The notes beneath the pieces were generated by a model. The model was not told the origin of the DNA. It saw only the letters and a list, made by a program, of their open reading frames with translations, and ran no database searches. A stretch of DNA of 64,000 nucleotides from assembly GCF_017826695.1 (NCBI RefSeq), contig NZ_JAFFZW010000001.1, positions 124,001 to 188,000 of the forward strand, in the 5' to 3' direction. This document shows, one piece after another, positions 34,359 to 43,989 of this stretch. Made by a program: the position numbers and the translations under genes. The stretch comes from Pseudomonas alliivorans. Lineage in GTDB: Bacteria > Pseudomonadota > Gammaproteobacteria > Pseudomonadales > Pseudomonadaceae. Each line of letters opens with the position of its first letter. Position 1 is the first letter of the stretch.

Positions 34359-34955
34359 ATGCTGGATGAGCTACTTCGCCGTGTAGTCAGTCATACGCCG
34401 GACACCCTTGAGACGGATCGCTTCTTTCCCGAGGCCGCAGTGCTGGTGCCTGTCACCCGCAGTGACGAGCCGGAGTTGATCCTGACTCTGCGCGCCAGCG
34501 GGCTTTCGACCCATGGTGGCGAGGTCGCATTTCCCGGCGGACGGCGCGATCCCGAAGACCCGGACCTGATTTTCACGGCGTTGCGCGAGGCCGAAGAAGA
34601 GATCGGCCTGCCGCCCGGTCTGGTGGAAATCGTCGGGCCATTGAGCCCGCTGATCTCCAAGCACGGCATCAAGGTCACACCGTACGTAGGGGTGATTCCC
34701 GATTTCGTCGAGTACCGGCCCAATGATGGTGAAATCGCCGCTGTCTTCAGCGTACCGCTGGAGTTCTTTCGTCAGGACACCCGCGAACATACGCACCGAA
34801 TCGACTACGAAGGGCGCAGTTGGTACGTCCCCAGCTATCGTTATGGCGAGTACAAGATCTGGGGGCTGACCGCGATCATGATCGTCGAGCTGGTCAATGT
34901 GATGTACGGCACGCAGATCAGCCTGCATCATCCGCCCGAGCGCTCCACTACCTGA
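34359..34955 (+). CDS. Nudix hydrolase, CoA pyrophosphatase type
   Basis: A 198-aa protein with the CoA-pyrophosphatase (NudL-like) form of the Nudix domain: STHGGEVAFPGGRRDPED followed by the box ALREAEEEIGL, and the downstream GPLSPLISKHGIKVTPYVG typical of this subgroup. It would cleave CoA or its derivatives to phosphopantetheine and ADP-nucleotide. ATG 34359 follows an AGATTT context with a weak ribosome site. It is followed 58 bp later by the carbonic anhydrase-like gene on the same strand, probably as one transcript. Confidence 0.92.
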   Translation: MLDELLRRVVSHTPDTLETDRFFPEAAVLVPVTRSDEPELILTLRASGLSTHGGEVAFPGGRRDPEDPDLIFTALREAEEEIGLPPGLVEIVGPLSPLISKHGIKVTPYVGVIPDFVEYRPNDGEIAAVFSVPLEFFRQDTREHTHRIDYEGRSWYVPSYRYGEYKIWGLTAIMIVELVNVMYGTQISLHHPPERSTT

Positions 34956-35013
34956 ACGGTGTGTCATCCATAAAGAGTCATGGCCAAGAGCGTGGCCAGC
35001 CTGAGGAAACCGC

Positions 35014-35538
35014 ATGAAATACCGACTGGGAGAGTCCCGCGTCCAGATCGATCCGCAAAGCTGGGTCGCGCCCAATGCGGTGCTGATCGGCAAGGTCAGG
35101 CTGCAGGCCGGTGCCAGCGTGTGGTTCAACGCTGTACTGCGCGGCGACAACGAGCTGATTCATATCGGCGAGAACAGCAACGTGCAGGATGGCACGGTGA
35201 TGCACACCGACATGGGTTCGCCGCTGACCATCGGCAAGGGCGTGACCATTGGCCATAACGCGATGCTGCACGGCTGCAGTGTTGACGATTACAGCCTGAT
35301 TGGTATCAACGCGGTCATCCTCAATGGGGCAAAAATCGGGAAATACTGCATCATCGGCGCCAATTCGCTGATCGGCGAGGGTAAGGTCATTCTCGATGGC
35401 TCGCTGGTAATGGGCTCGCCGGGTAAAATCGTCCGCGAATTGACCGATGTGCAGATGAAGATGCTCGAAGCCAGCGCCGCCCATTACGTCCACAACGCCC
35501 AACGCTACGCCCGCGACCTGGCGGTGCAGGAAGATTGA
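35014..35538 (+). CDS. gamma-carbonic anhydrase-family protein
   Basis: A 174-aa left-handed beta-helix protein (hexapeptide repeats such as VLIGKV, VWFNAV, LIHIGE, SLIGIN, CIIGAN). The zinc histidines are visible in VMHTDMG and [11 protein letters not shown]. It resembles YrdA/PaaY-like gamma carbonic anhydrases; hydratase activity is not certain in this branch. ATG 35014 has a GAGGAA site. Its TGA overlaps the next ATG by one base (TGATG), so it is coupled to the DUF1289 gene. Confidence 0.93.
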   Translation: MKYRLGESRVQIDPQSWVAPNAVLIGKVRLQAGASVWFNAVLRGDNELIHIGENSNVQDGTVMHTDMGSPLTIGKGVTIGHNAMLHGCSVDDYSLIGINAVILNGAKIGKYCIIGANSLIGEGKVILDGSLVMGSPGKIVRELTDVQMKMLEASAAHYVHNAQRYARDLAVQED

Positions 35539-35756
35539 TGAGCACTGAATCGATAGTCGAGAAGCCGGTCCGTTCACCCTGCGTCAGCATCTGCGCGCTG
35601 GACGAAGACGATATCTGCACCGGCTGCCAGCGCACCGTCAGCGAAATCACCCGCTGGAGTCGCATGAGCAATGACGAGCGTCGTGTTGTGCTGGGTCTGT
35701 GTGATGACCGCGCCAGGGCCAGCGGGATGATGTGGACGCTGGGTGGCAAGGGCTGA
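35538..35756 (+). CDS. DUF1289 family small protein
   Basis: A 72-aa protein with the DUF1289 pattern PCVSICALDEDDICTGCQRT followed by EITRWSRMSNDERR. The four cysteines probably bind a metal or an Fe-S cluster. Its role is unknown. Its start overlaps the stop of the gene upstream by one base. A TTG three bases earlier is less likely as start. Confidence 0.93.
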   Translation: MSTESIVEKPVRSPCVSICALDEDDICTGCQRTVSEITRWSRMSNDERRVVLGLCDDRARASGMMWTLGGKG

Positions 35757-35853
35757 GGGCCTGGCAAGGAACGAGGAGCAGCCCGTAACCCTTCCCACCG
35801 CTGCGTCCGCGGCTGCTAACATTGGCCCCATTTTTTCAGGCAGCAGTACCGCC

Positions 35854-36321
35854 ATGCTTTTTCTGATCGCCTACATCGGCAGCGTCGTGCTGATCAACTT
35901 CGCGTTTTCCAGCGCTCCGCATCTGGACATCATCTGGTCGGCCTGGGGCGGGCTGGTGTTTGTGCTGCGCGACATGGTGCAGATCCGGTTCGGCCATGGC
36001 GCGATTCTCGCCATGCTGGCGGCGCTGGTGCTTTCCTATGTCACCAGCGATCCGACCATTGCCCTGGCCAGTGCCACGGCATTTGCGGTATCGGAGTGCA
36101 TCGACTGGCTGGTGTTCAGCATCACCAGGCGACCCTTGCGTGACCGTCTGTGGATCAGCTCGGCGCTGAGCATCCCGCTGGACACCTTTATCTTCTTCGG
36201 CATGATCGATGCCCTGACAACGCCAGTGATTCTGACCGCGCTGCTCTCCAAGTTTGCCGGGGTGACGGCCGTCTGGATGATCATGGCCTGGCGGGCACGC
36301 AACAACGCCTGTCCGGGTTGA
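35854..36321 (+). CDS. VUT-family (DUF165-like) membrane protein
   Basis: A 155-aa inner-membrane protein with about five hydrophobic segments (LFLIAYIGSVVLINFAF, ILAMLAALVLSYVTS, IALASATAFAVSECIDWLVF, TPVILTALLSKFAGV). The family (YhhQ/VUT) includes transporters for queuosine precursors, and the acidic-aromatic SECIDWLVFS is conserved. It is shorter than the ~220-aa YhhQ proteins, so it is the short form. The frame is open back to 35743, but ATG 35854 starts at the first membrane helix. No preQ1 riboswitch was recognised upstream. Confidence 0.82.
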   Translation: MLFLIAYIGSVVLINFAFSSAPHLDIIWSAWGGLVFVLRDMVQIRFGHGAILAMLAALVLSYVTSDPTIALASATAFAVSECIDWLVFSITRRPLRDRLWISSALSIPLDTFIFFGMIDALTTPVILTALLSKFAGVTAVWMIMAWRARNNACPG

Positions 36322-36424
36322 GCCCCCATTCGCAGGGGCTTCATGGTAAATTGCGCGCCTTTCTCCACAGCGGTCGCTCGCACACGGCGGGCTGCCCTCG
36401 ATATCTGCTCCACGAGGACCTGAG

Positions 36425-37606
36425 ATGACTCAAATCGGAACTCCACTGTCGCCTACTGCGACGCGCGTACTGTTCTGCGGCAGCGGCGAGCTGGGCAAGG
36501 AAGTCGTGATCGAGCTGCAACGCCTGGGCGTCGAAGTGATCGCGGTCGACCGCTATGCCAACGCGCCGGCCATGCAGGTCGCGCACCGCAGCCACGTGGT
36601 CAATATGCTCGACGGCGCAGCGCTGCGCGCAGTGATCGAGGCCGAGAAGCCGCATTTCATCGTTCCGGAAATCGAGGCCATTGCCACCGCTACGCTGGTC
36701 GAGCTGGAAGCCGAAGGTTTCACCGTCATCCCGACCGCTCGTGCTGCGCAACTGACCATGAACCGCGAAGGCATTCGTCGTCTGGCCGCTGAAGAGTTGA
36801 AGCTGCCCACTTCCCCTTACCACTTTGCCGACACCTTCGAGGCCTACAGCAAGGCGGTAGAGGATCTGGGCTTCCCGTGTGTGGTCAAGCCGGTCATGAG
36901 TTCGTCGGGCAAAGGCCAGAGCCTGCTCAAAAGCGCCGACGACGTCCAGAAGGCGTGGGATTACGCGCAGGAAGGCGGTCGTGCCGGTAAAGGTCGCGTG
37001 ATCGTCGAGGGGTTCATCGACTTCGATTACGAAATCACGCTGCTGACCGTGCGCCATGTGGGCGGCACCACGTTCTGTGCGCCGGTCGGCCATCGTCAGG
37101 AGAAGGGCGACTACCAGGAATCCTGGCAGCCACAGGCCATGAGCCCGGCAGCGCTGGACGAGTCCGAGCGGGTGGCCAAGGCTGTGACCGAGGCACTGGG
37201 CGGTCGCGGCATCTTCGGTGTTGAACTGTTTATCAAGGGTGATCAGGTGTGGTTCAGCGAAGTGTCGCCGCGTCCGCATGACACCGGTCTGGTAACACTG
37301 ATTTCCCAGGACCTGTCGCAGTTCGCCTTGCACGCCCGCGCCATCCTGGGCCTGCCGGTTCCGTTGATCCGTCAGTTCGGCCCTTCGGCCTCCGCAGTGA
37401 TTCTGGTTGAAGGCCAGTCGACGCAGACCGCGTTCTCCAACCTCGGTGCTGCACTGGCCGAGCCGGATACAGCCTTGCGTCTGTTCGGCAAGCCGGAAGT
37501 CAACGGTCAGCGCCGCATGGGCGTAGCGCTTGCGCGTGATGAGTCCATCGAGGCCGCTCGCGCCAAGGCCACCCGCGCATCGCAGGCGGTCAAGGTCGAG
37601 TTGTAA
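36425..37606 (+). CDS. purT: formate-dependent phosphoribosylglycinamide formyltransferase
   Basis: PurT makes FGAR from GAR, formate and ATP, an alternative to the folate-dependent PurN at the third purine step. The 393-aa ATP-grasp protein has an N-terminal preATP-grasp domain ([20 protein letters not shown]), the ATP-grasp P-loop region ([19 protein letters not shown]), and [20 protein letters not shown] followed by PRPHDTG. Its length is normal for the family. ATG 36425 follows a GAGGACCTG site. A 14-bp-stem palindrome follows the stop. It supplies the substrate for PurL. Confidence 0.97.
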   Translation: MTQIGTPLSPTATRVLFCGSGELGKEVVIELQRLGVEVIAVDRYANAPAMQVAHRSHVVNMLDGAALRAVIEAEKPHFIVPEIEAIATATLVELEAEGFTVIPTARAAQLTMNREGIRRLAAEELKLPTSPYHFADTFEAYSKAVEDLGFPCVVKPVMSSSGKGQSLLKSADDVQKAWDYAQEGGRAGKGRVIVEGFIDFDYEITLLTVRHVGGTTFCAPVGHRQEKGDYQESWQPQAMSPAALDESERVAKAVTEALGGRGIFGVELFIKGDQVWFSEVSPRPHDTGLVTLISQDLSQFALHARAILGLPVPLIRQFGPSASAVILVEGQSTQTAFSNLGAALAEPDTALRLFGKPEVNGQRRMGVALARDESIEAARAKATRASQAVKVEL

Positions 37607-37612
37607 CATTGT

Positions 37613-37642
37613 CCCTGATCGTGCCCATGGGCACGATCAGGG
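37613..37642. terminator. 30-bp perfect palindrome between purT and the MFS gene
   Basis: CCCTGATCGTGCCC (37613-37626), two loop bases and GGGCACGATCAGGG (37629-37642) form a 14-bp stem between two convergent genes. It probably terminates transcription in both directions, though only a short T-run follows on the purT side. Confidence 0.7.
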
Positions 37643-37658
37643 TTGATTGTGAATGTGT

Positions 37659-38978
37659 TCAACCCACCCGATTCAAGTCCTCATGGCGTGTTTCCTTCAG
37701 GCACAGCACTGCCAGCACGCTGATCAGCGCTGCTGCCGAAACATACCCGCCCACCCAGCTCAGTCCGCCCATCGCCACCAGTTTCTGTGCGAAGACGGGT
37801 GCAACCGAAGCCCCGACGATTCCGCCCAGGTTGTAGGCCGCCGACGCGCCTGTATAACGCACTTGCGTCGGAAACAGCTCCGGCAGCAGCGCGCCCATCG
37901 GTGCGAAGGTGATGCCCATCAGGAACAGCTCAACGCACAGAAATAACGCCACGCCCCATGTGGTGCCGTGGGTCAGAAGCGGTTCCATGGCGAAGCCCGA
38001 CAGAATTGCCAGCACACCACCGACCAGCAGGACCGGTTTGCGTCCGAAACGGTCGCTGGCCAGCGCGGCCAGAGGGGTGGCGGCAGCCATGAACAACACT
38101 GCAAAGCACAGCAGTCCCAGAAAGGTCTCTCGGGTATAACCGAGTGTCGAGACGCCGTAACTCAGCGAAAACACGGTCGAGATATAGAACAGTGCATAGC
38201 ACACCACCATTGAGGCAGCACCCAGCAGCACGGGCTTCCAGTGATCGCGGAATGTTTCCACGATGGGCATTCCGACTCGCTTGTGGCTCGCCATGGCCTC
38301 GGCAAAGACGGGGGTTTCCTCCAGCTTCAGGCGTACGTACAGGCCGACCATGACCAGCAGGGCGCTGAGCAGAAACGGAATCCGCCAGCCCCAGGCACGG
38401 AACTGCTCGTCGCTCAGGGTCATGGCCAGCGTCAGGAACAGTCCGTTGGCGGCAAGGAAGCCGATCGAAGGGCCCAGTTGCGGGAACATACCGAACCAGG
38501 CGCGCTTGCCCTTGGGGGCGTTTTCCGTCGCCAGTAGCGCCGCGCCGCCCCATTCGCCCCCCAGGCCGAGCCCCTGACCGAAGCGCAGTACGCATAACAG
38601 GATCGGCGCCCAGGCACCGATGGTTGCGTATCCCGGCAGCACGCCAATGAGCGTGGTGCAGATGCCCATCAACAACAGCGACGCGACCAGTGTCGATTTA
38701 CGGCCGATACGGTCACCAAAGTGGCCGAACAGTGCCGAGCCCAGTGGGCGTGCGAGGAAAGCGATGCCGAAGGTCAGAAATGACGACAGCATCTGTGCGG
38801 TGCCGGACGTTTGAGGAAAGAAGACCGGGCCGATTACCAGTGCGGCCGCCGTGGCGTAGACGTAGAAATCATAGAACTCGATGGCGGTGCCGATGAAGCT
38901 GGCCGTGGCGACGCGGGTCGCAGAGTTGGCAGGCGGCGCGGCTGCGGTGTCTTCGTGAGCGGCTGAGGTGCTGGTCAT
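37659..38978 (-). CDS. MFS transporter, metabolite:H+ symporter (MHS) type
   Basis: A 439-aa 12-helix transporter. It shows the MHS subfamily signatures: ASFIGTAIEFYDFYVYATAA at the first helix, FGHFGDRIGRKSTLV (MFS motif between helices 2 and 3), GLGLGGEWGGAALLATE and SDRFGRKPVLLVGG. Relatives take up compounds such as shikimate, alpha-ketoglutarate, citrate or proline; the substrate here is unknown. The frame begins at 39014, but ATG 38978 has AGGGA 8 nt upstream and is preferred. It is convergent with purT and sits alone. Confidence 0.9.
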   Translation of the reverse strand: MTSTSAAHEDTAAAPPANSATRVATASFIGTAIEFYDFYVYATAAALVIGPVFFPQTSGTAQMLSSFLTFGIAFLARPLGSALFGHFGDRIGRKSTLVASLLLMGICTTLIGVLPGYATIGAWAPILLCVLRFGQGLGLGGEWGGAALLATENAPKGKRAWFGMFPQLGPSIGFLAANGLFLTLAMTLSDEQFRAWGWRIPFLLSALLVMVGLYVRLKLEETPVFAEAMASHKRVGMPIVETFRDHWKPVLLGAASMVVCYALFYISTVFSLSYGVSTLGYTRETFLGLLCFAVLFMAAATPLAALASDRFGRKPVLLVGGVLAILSGFAMEPLLTHGTTWGVALFLCVELFLMGITFAPMGALLPELFPTQVRYTGASAAYNLGGIVGASVAPVFAQKLVAMGGLSWVGGYVSAAALISVLAVLCLKETRHEDLNRVG

Positions 38979-39274
38979 GCTGTTATCCCTGACGGTCATC
39001 TTGCCTGTCGACACGGCATGCGCGGCGGCAAGTCTTCGTTATTGTGATTGTTACGTCATTATGGCGCAGCGCTGAGCAGCGTAGCCCGGTTGGGCGGGAG
39101 GGCAATGGCCGCGCTCATGGGTAAGGGCGCGGGCCAGAGAAATTGAAGTGTTCAGGCTACAGGCTGATCGTCTGACGTGCGGGTAGCACAACGACTGCCG
39201 GGCTGGATAAGCGTCTCGATTATAGGAAGCGGACCGGATTTGAAACAAGTGCTTACACGGCGCTGAATCGTTCT

Positions 39275-40519
39275 TTACTTGAACACCAGGCTCGGCGCGT
39301 TCTGCCACATGGCCACGCGCGTGACACGGTTGTCTTCGGTTTCCAGAATTTCCAGCCGGTATGGGCCTATCTTCAGGCAGACCGGTGCTTCGGGAATGGT
39401 TTCCAGCGCCTCGGTGACCAGTCCGTTCAGGGTTTTCGGGCCGTCGGATGGCAGGTGCCAGCCCAGGCTCTTGTTCAAATCGCGAATGGAGGCGGCGCCT
39501 TCCACTTCCAGGCGGCCGTCTTCCTGGCGTTTGATATGCGGATTGTCCAGGGTCTGCTCGCTTTCGAACTCGCCGACGATTTCCTCAAGAATATCCTCGA
39601 GCGTGACGATGCCCAGCACTTCGCCATATTCGTCGACCACCACGCCCAGACGGCGCTGCTGCTTGTGGAAATTGAGCAGCTGCAACTGCAGCGGGGTACT
39701 TTCCGGGACGAAATACGGTTCATAGCAAACCGACAAAAGCTGTTCCTTGGTCAGTGCGCCCTTGGGCAGCAAGTGGCTGATGTCGCGGGTGTTGATAATG
39801 CCCTGCACCTGATTGATGTCGTTGTGAAACACCGGCAGGCGGGTGTGGCGGGATATGATCAGGCGCTCGATGATCAGCTCGATGGTGTCGTCAAGGTTGA
39901 CGCCGTCCACTTCGCTGCGCGGAATCAGGATGTCATTCACCGTGATGCTGTTCAGCGCATGAATGCCCGACAGCACGTTGGCGCGTGGGTAATGCTCCTG
40001 AACGCCATCGTGGTGAGGGGTTTGCTGCGCTTCTTCGTCGAACTCCCGGCCAGGATCCTGCACGTTGCCTTTGAGAACCGGGCGCAGCAGGGTTTTCGCG
40101 AGGGTGTTGAACACCCAGGTCACGGGTCGAACGATCATCATCGGCAGACGCAGCAGGCCGTTGCCCAGGTGCAGTGTCGAGACGGGATAGCGGCTGGCCA
40201 GACGACGCGGCATGTATTCGCCAAACACCAGCATCACGCCAGCGGTGCCCAGCCAGGCAACGGTCGGACCGTTGTAGAACCAGTAATCGGCGGCAATCAG
40301 CGTTGCGATCACGGTGATCAGTACTCTGATCAGCGTGTTGCAGAGAATCAGGCTATTGAGGTTAAAGGCCAGCTCGGGCAACGTCGAGTCGCCGGGACGG
40401 CTGCCTGCGCGCATTATCTTTAATTGCTGGTGGGCGTTTTCCACTGCGGTGAACAGGCCGGACCAGAGTATCAATAACGCCAGAACGCCGAGCAGTGGGG
40501 CGATGGGCAGGTTATCCAT
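39275..40519 (-). CDS. CNNM/CBS-domain (CorC/HlyC-like) inner-membrane protein
   Basis: A 414-aa protein with an N-terminal CNNM domain of about four helices (LLGVLALLILWSGLFTAVEN, RVLITVIATLIAADYWF), a CBS pair (ILIPRSEVDGVNLDDTIELI, ISRHTRLPVFHNDINQVQG, QQRRLGVVVDEYGEVLGIVT) and a C-terminal CorC_HlyC transporter-associated domain (GLVTEALETIPE). The YfjD-type family is linked to Mg2+ or Co2+ efflux. ATG 40519 starts it; 12 bp separates its start from the upstream YpjD-like gene's stop, so the pair is an operon. Confidence 0.92.
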   Translation of the reverse strand: MDNLPIAPLLGVLALLILWSGLFTAVENAHQQLKIMRAGSRPGDSTLPELAFNLNSLILCNTLIRVLITVIATLIAADYWFYNGPTVAWLGTAGVMLVFGEYMPRRLASRYPVSTLHLGNGLLRLPMMIVRPVTWVFNTLAKTLLRPVLKGNVQDPGREFDEEAQQTPHHDGVQEHYPRANVLSGIHALNSITVNDILIPRSEVDGVNLDDTIELIIERLIISRHTRLPVFHNDINQVQGIINTRDISHLLPKGALTKEQLLSVCYEPYFVPESTPLQLQLLNFHKQQRRLGVVVDEYGEVLGIVTLEDILEEIVGEFESEQTLDNPHIKRQEDGRLEVEGAASIRDLNKSLGWHLPSDGPKTLNGLVTEALETIPEAPVCLKIGPYRLEILETEDNRVTRVAMWQNAPSLVFK

Positions 40520-40531
40520 GATCGTCGCCCG

Positions 40532-41344
40532 TCAGATATGCAGAATGAATTCGCGTACCAGCTTGCTGCCGAAATAGGCCAGCATCAGCAGGCAGAAGCC
40601 ACCCAGCGTCCAGCGGATGGCCTTGTGTCCACGCCATCCGAGGCGGTTACGGCCCCACAGCAGTACGCTGAATACGATCCAGGCCAGGCAGGCCAGCAGC
40701 GTCTTGTGCGCCAGATGCTGAGCGAACAGGTTTTCGACGAATACCCAGCCGGAGATCAGCGACAGCGACAGCAGTATCCAGCCTGCCCACAGAAAGCCGA
40801 ACAGCAGGCTTTCCATCGTCTGCAAGGGCGGGAAGTTCTTGATCAGACCCAGTGGGTGCTTGTGCTTGAGCTGGTAGTCCTGCACCAGCAGCAACAAGGA
40901 CTGAAACGCTGCAATGGTGAGCATGCCGTAGGCGAGCAGCGACAGCAGAATGTGGCTGAGAATGCCGGGTTCTTCCTCGATCGGTTGCACCGTGCCACTG
41001 GGCGCGAACTGCGCCAGCAGGGCAGTGATCATCCCGAGAGGGAACAGCAGGACGAGCAAGTTTTCCACCGGTATACGGGTGGTGGCGATCAGGGTCACGA
41101 CAATCACCGACGCCGCAATCAGGCTGGCCGAGTTGAAGAAGTCCAGACCAAGGCCGGCCGGGCGCGCCAGTTGCGAGAACAGGCCGATGGCATGGGCGAT
41201 CACGGCAAGCGTGCCGAGCAGATACAGCAGCCGCTTGTCAGGCCTGATGCTCTGGCTCAGACGAAGGCCCTGATAGACGGTCGCAGCGGCGTAAAGAATG
41301 GCGGCGGCGAGGCTGGGGAGCAGGCTGGGTGGCAAAGGGGACAT
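40532..41344 (-). CDS. cytochrome c assembly (CcsA/YpjD-like) membrane protein
   Basis: A 270-aa protein with eight hydrophobic helices and the CcsA/CcmF-like core, including LLSLLAYGMLTIAAFQSLLL and the WxWAGW-like segment LLFGFLWAGWILLSLSLISG. Histidines such as H in LSHILL and AHKTLL are the likely haem-handling residues. The YpjD group is found beside ffh in many proteobacteria and its role is unclear. The frame opens at 41386, but ATG 41344 has AGGAT 4 nt before it. It is divergent from ffh and cotranscribed with the CNNM/CBS gene. Confidence 0.88.
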   Translation of the reverse strand: MSPLPPSLLPSLAAAILYAAATVYQGLRLSQSIRPDKRLLYLLGTLAVIAHAIGLFSQLARPAGLGLDFFNSASLIAASVIVVTLIATTRIPVENLLVLLFPLGMITALLAQFAPSGTVQPIEEEPGILSHILLSLLAYGMLTIAAFQSLLLLVQDYQLKHKHPLGLIKNFPPLQTMESLLFGFLWAGWILLSLSLISGWVFVENLFAQHLAHKTLLACLAWIVFSVLLWGRNRLGWRGHKAIRWTLGGFCLLMLAYFGSKLVREFILHI

Positions 41345-41452
41345 AGATCCTGATGGACGGGCCTGAAAAGACGCTGAGTTTGGCATAGAACCGACAAATC
41401 ACGAAAGACCACAGAAGCAGTCTGCGTGGTGTCCGTGCAGCGGAGTCTTCGC

Positions 41453-41458
41453 TATAAT
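41453..41458 (+). promoter_or_regulatory. ffh promoter -10 box
   Basis: A perfect TATAAT lies 100 bp before the ffh ATG, after GTCTTCGC. The expected -35 position holds no good TTGACA match, so the box may depend on an extended or activator-assisted promoter. Confidence 0.55.
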
Positions 41459-41557
41459 CCGCCACCTGCTCAAGCCGCAGGCTCGCCGAGCGCCATTTCT
41501 GCATCACGGGCCGGGCCGCATCAACCGGGGTTCGACGAGAGCCTGAAAGGATCGCCC

Positions 41558-42934
41558 ATGTTTGAAAATCTGACAGACCGCCTCTCGCAGACGCTTCGCC
41601 ACGTAACTGGCAAGGCCAAGCTGAACGAGGACAATATCAAGGACACCCTGCGCGAAGTGCGTATGGCCTTGCTCGAAGCCGACGTCGCGCTGCCGGTGGT
41701 GAAGGACTTCGTCAATAACGTCAAGGAACGTGCGGTCGGCACCGAGGTGTCGCGCAGCCTGACGCCGGGCCAGGCGTTTGTGAAGATCGTCCAGGCCGAA
41801 CTCGAAAGCCTGATGGGCGCTGCCAACGAAGACCTGGTGCTCAACGTCACGCCGCCAGCCGTCGTACTGATGGCCGGTCTGCAGGGCGCGGGTAAAACCA
41901 CGACTGCCGGCAAGCTGGCGCGCTTCCTCAAGGAGCGCAAGAAGAAAACCGTGATGGTGGTCTCGGTCGACGTTTACCGTCCCGCCGCCATCAAGCAGCT
42001 TGAAACCCTGGCCAATGATATCGGCGTGACGTTCTTTGCGTCGGACATCAGCCAGAAGCCTGTGGACATCGCCCAGGCTGCCATTAAAGAAGCCAAACTC
42101 AAATTCATCGATGTGGTCATCGTCGATACCGCCGGTCGTCTGCACATCGACGCCGAGATGATGGGCGAGATCCAGTCGCTGCATGCCGCGGTCAAGCCGG
42201 CCGAGACGCTGTTCGTCGTCGACGCCATGACCGGCCAGGATGCTGCCAACACCGCCAAGGCCTTTGGCGATGCGCTGCCATTGACCGGCGTGATCCTGAC
42301 CAAGGTCGACGGTGATGCACGCGGCGGTGCCGCATTGTCGGTGCGGGCCATTACCGGCAAGCCGATCAAGTTCATCGGTATGGGCGAGAAGAGCGACGCG
42401 CTCGAGCCGTTCCACCCGGATCGTATCGCCTCGCGAATCCTCGGTATGGGCGACGTGCTCAGCCTGATCGAGCAGGCCGAACAGACCCTGGACAAGGACA
42501 AGGCCGACAAACTGGCCAAGAAGCTGAAGAAGGGGAAGGGCTTCGATCTCGAAGATTTCCGCGATCAGCTGCAGCAGATGAAGAATATGGGCGGCCTTGG
42601 CGGCCTGATGGATAAGCTGCCAAGCATTGGCGGGGTCAACCTGTCGCAGATGGGCAACGCTCAGGGCGCAGCCGAGAAACAGTTCAAGCAGATGGAAGCC
42701 ATCATCAACTCGATGACCCCGGCCGAGCGCCGTGATCCTGATCTGATCAGCGGCTCGCGCAAGCGTCGCATTTCGATGGGGTCCGGCACTCAGGTTCAGG
42801 ACATCGGGCGTCTGATCAAGCAGCACAAACAGATGCAGAAGATGATGAAGAAATTCTCCGCCAAGGGCGGAATGGCGAAAATGATGCGCGGCATGGGTGG
42901 AATGTTCCCCGGCGGCGGCATGCCAAAGATGTGA
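41558..42934 (+). CDS. ffh: signal recognition particle protein Ffh
   Basis: Ffh binds 4.5S RNA and signal sequences of nascent membrane proteins and delivers ribosomes to FtsY. The 458-aa protein has the N and G domains with GTPase motifs (GLQGAGKTTTAGKLARFL near residue 107, DVYRPAAI, DTAGRLHID, TKVDGDARGG) and the Met-rich M domain with RNA-binding SGSRKRRISMGSG, ending in a Met/Gly-rich tail. The frame opens upstream at 41426, but ATG 41558 (MFENLTDRLSQTLRHVTGKA) has AAAGGA before it. Confidence 0.98.
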   Translation: MFENLTDRLSQTLRHVTGKAKLNEDNIKDTLREVRMALLEADVALPVVKDFVNNVKERAVGTEVSRSLTPGQAFVKIVQAELESLMGAANEDLVLNVTPPAVVLMAGLQGAGKTTTAGKLARFLKERKKKTVMVVSVDVYRPAAIKQLETLANDIGVTFFASDISQKPVDIAQAAIKEAKLKFIDVVIVDTAGRLHIDAEMMGEIQSLHAAVKPAETLFVVDAMTGQDAANTAKAFGDALPLTGVILTKVDGDARGGAALSVRAITGKPIKFIGMGEKSDALEPFHPDRIASRILGMGDVLSLIEQAEQTLDKDKADKLAKKLKKGKGFDLEDFRDQLQQMKNMGGLGGLMDKLPSIGGVNLSQMGNAQGAAEKQFKQMEAIINSMTPAERRDPDLISGSRKRRISMGSGTQVQDIGRLIKQHKQMQKMMKKFSAKGGMAKMMRGMGGMFPGGGMPKM

Positions 42935-42990
42935 TTGTGTCGCGCGCGTAGTGTCTTGCGCGCGTCCCGCATGGGGGGTGACCCCCGCTC

Positions 42991-43012
42991 AGCCCGTGTA
43001 TTGCGGGCTTCT
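42991..43012 (+). terminator. terminator-like hairpin after ffh
   Basis: AGCCCG (42991-42996), a 7-nt loop and CGGGCT (43004-43009) are followed by TCTACC, a weak T-tract. It lies 56 bp after ffh and before the rpsP promoter. Confidence 0.6.
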
Positions 43013-43081
43013 ACCTGCTGTCACACCGACAGCGCTCCAGCAAATCTGGACGGCACGCCTATAGGCGCCGGAAAAAGACAT

Positions 43082-43109
43082 TTGCAAAAGTCGGGATATT
43101 CCTTAGAAT
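43082..43109 (+). promoter_or_regulatory. rpsP operon promoter
   Basis: TTGCAA (43082-43087), a 16-bp spacer and TAGAAT (43104-43109) precede rpsP by about 70 bp. It would drive rpsP-rimM-trmD-rplS. Confidence 0.65.
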
Positions 43110-43181
43110 ATGCGGCCTTTCGGGCACCTATGCCCGCTGTGCATCTTAGATTTGCAGCACCGACTACAGGAACGATGTTCA

Positions 43182-43439
43182 ATGCTAACCATCCGTCTTG
43201 CCCTTGGCGGCTCCAAAAAGCGCCCGTTTTACCACTTGACCGTAACCGACAGCCGCAACGCTCGTGACGGTTCCCACAAGGAACAGGTTGGTTTCTTCAA
43301 CCCGGTTGCCCGTGGTCAGGAAATCCGTTTGTCCGTTAACGAAGAACGCGTCAACTACTGGTTGAGCGTGGGTGCACAAACTTCCGAGCGCGTTGCACAG
43401 CTGCTCAAAGAGCACAACAAGGCAAAGGCCGCGGCCTGA
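43182..43439 (+). CDS. rpsP: 30S ribosomal protein S16
   Basis: S16 helps assemble the 30S subunit. The 85-aa sequence [30 protein letters not shown] and [10 protein letters not shown] is diagnostic, with a short Lys/Ala-rich tail. The frame opens upstream at 43110, but ATG 43182 is the family start. It is the first gene of the rpsP-rimM-trmD-rplS operon; rimM follows after 5 bp. Confidence 0.98.
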   Translation: MLTIRLALGGSKKRPFYHLTVTDSRNARDGSHKEQVGFFNPVARGQEIRLSVNEERVNYWLSVGAQTSERVAQLLKEHNKAKAAA

Positions 43440-43444
43440 GTCTT

Positions 43445-43984
43445 ATGAACGCGACGCCTGCACCTGCCGACGATCTGATCGTCATTGGCAAGATTTACTC
43501 AGTTCATGGCGTTCGCGGCGAAGTGAAGGTTTTTTCCTTTACTGATCCGATTGGAAACCTGTTGGACTACAAAACCTGGACGCTTCGGCGCGAAGGCAGC
43601 GTTGAGAAGCAGGTTGAGCTGGTCAGCGGACGCTTGCAAAGCAAGTTTCTGGTCGCAAAGCTCAAGGGTCTCGATGATCGCGAAGAAGCCCGTCTTCTCT
43701 CCGGTTACGAAATCTGCGTGCCGCGTAACCTGTTCCCTGATCTGGACGATGGCGAGTACTACTGGTACCAGCTTGAAGGCCTCAAGGTCATTGACCAACT
43801 CGGGCAATTGCTCGGGAAAATCGATCACCTGCTCGAAACCGGTTCGAACGATGTAATGGTTGTAAAGCCCTGCGCGGGCAGCCTGGATGATCGTGAACGC
43901 CTGTTGCCCTATACGGAGCAATGCGTGTTGGCAGTCGACCTGGGTGCTGGCGAGATGAAGGTGGATTGGGATGCGGACTTCTGA
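43445..43984 (+). CDS. rimM: 16S rRNA processing protein RimM
   Basis: RimM binds S19 and helps the 30S head mature. The 179-aa protein has the N-terminal RimM domain ([20 protein letters not shown]) and the C-terminal PRC-barrel ([20 protein letters not shown], then LPYTEQCV). It sits 5 bp after rpsP and 5 bp before trmD in the usual operon. Confidence 0.97.
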   Translation: MNATPAPADDLIVIGKIYSVHGVRGEVKVFSFTDPIGNLLDYKTWTLRREGSVEKQVELVSGRLQSKFLVAKLKGLDDREEARLLSGYEICVPRNLFPDLDDGEYYWYQLEGLKVIDQLGQLLGKIDHLLETGSNDVMVVKPCAGSLDDRERLLPYTEQCVLAVDLGAGEMKVDWDADF

Positions 43985-43989
43985 GTGCC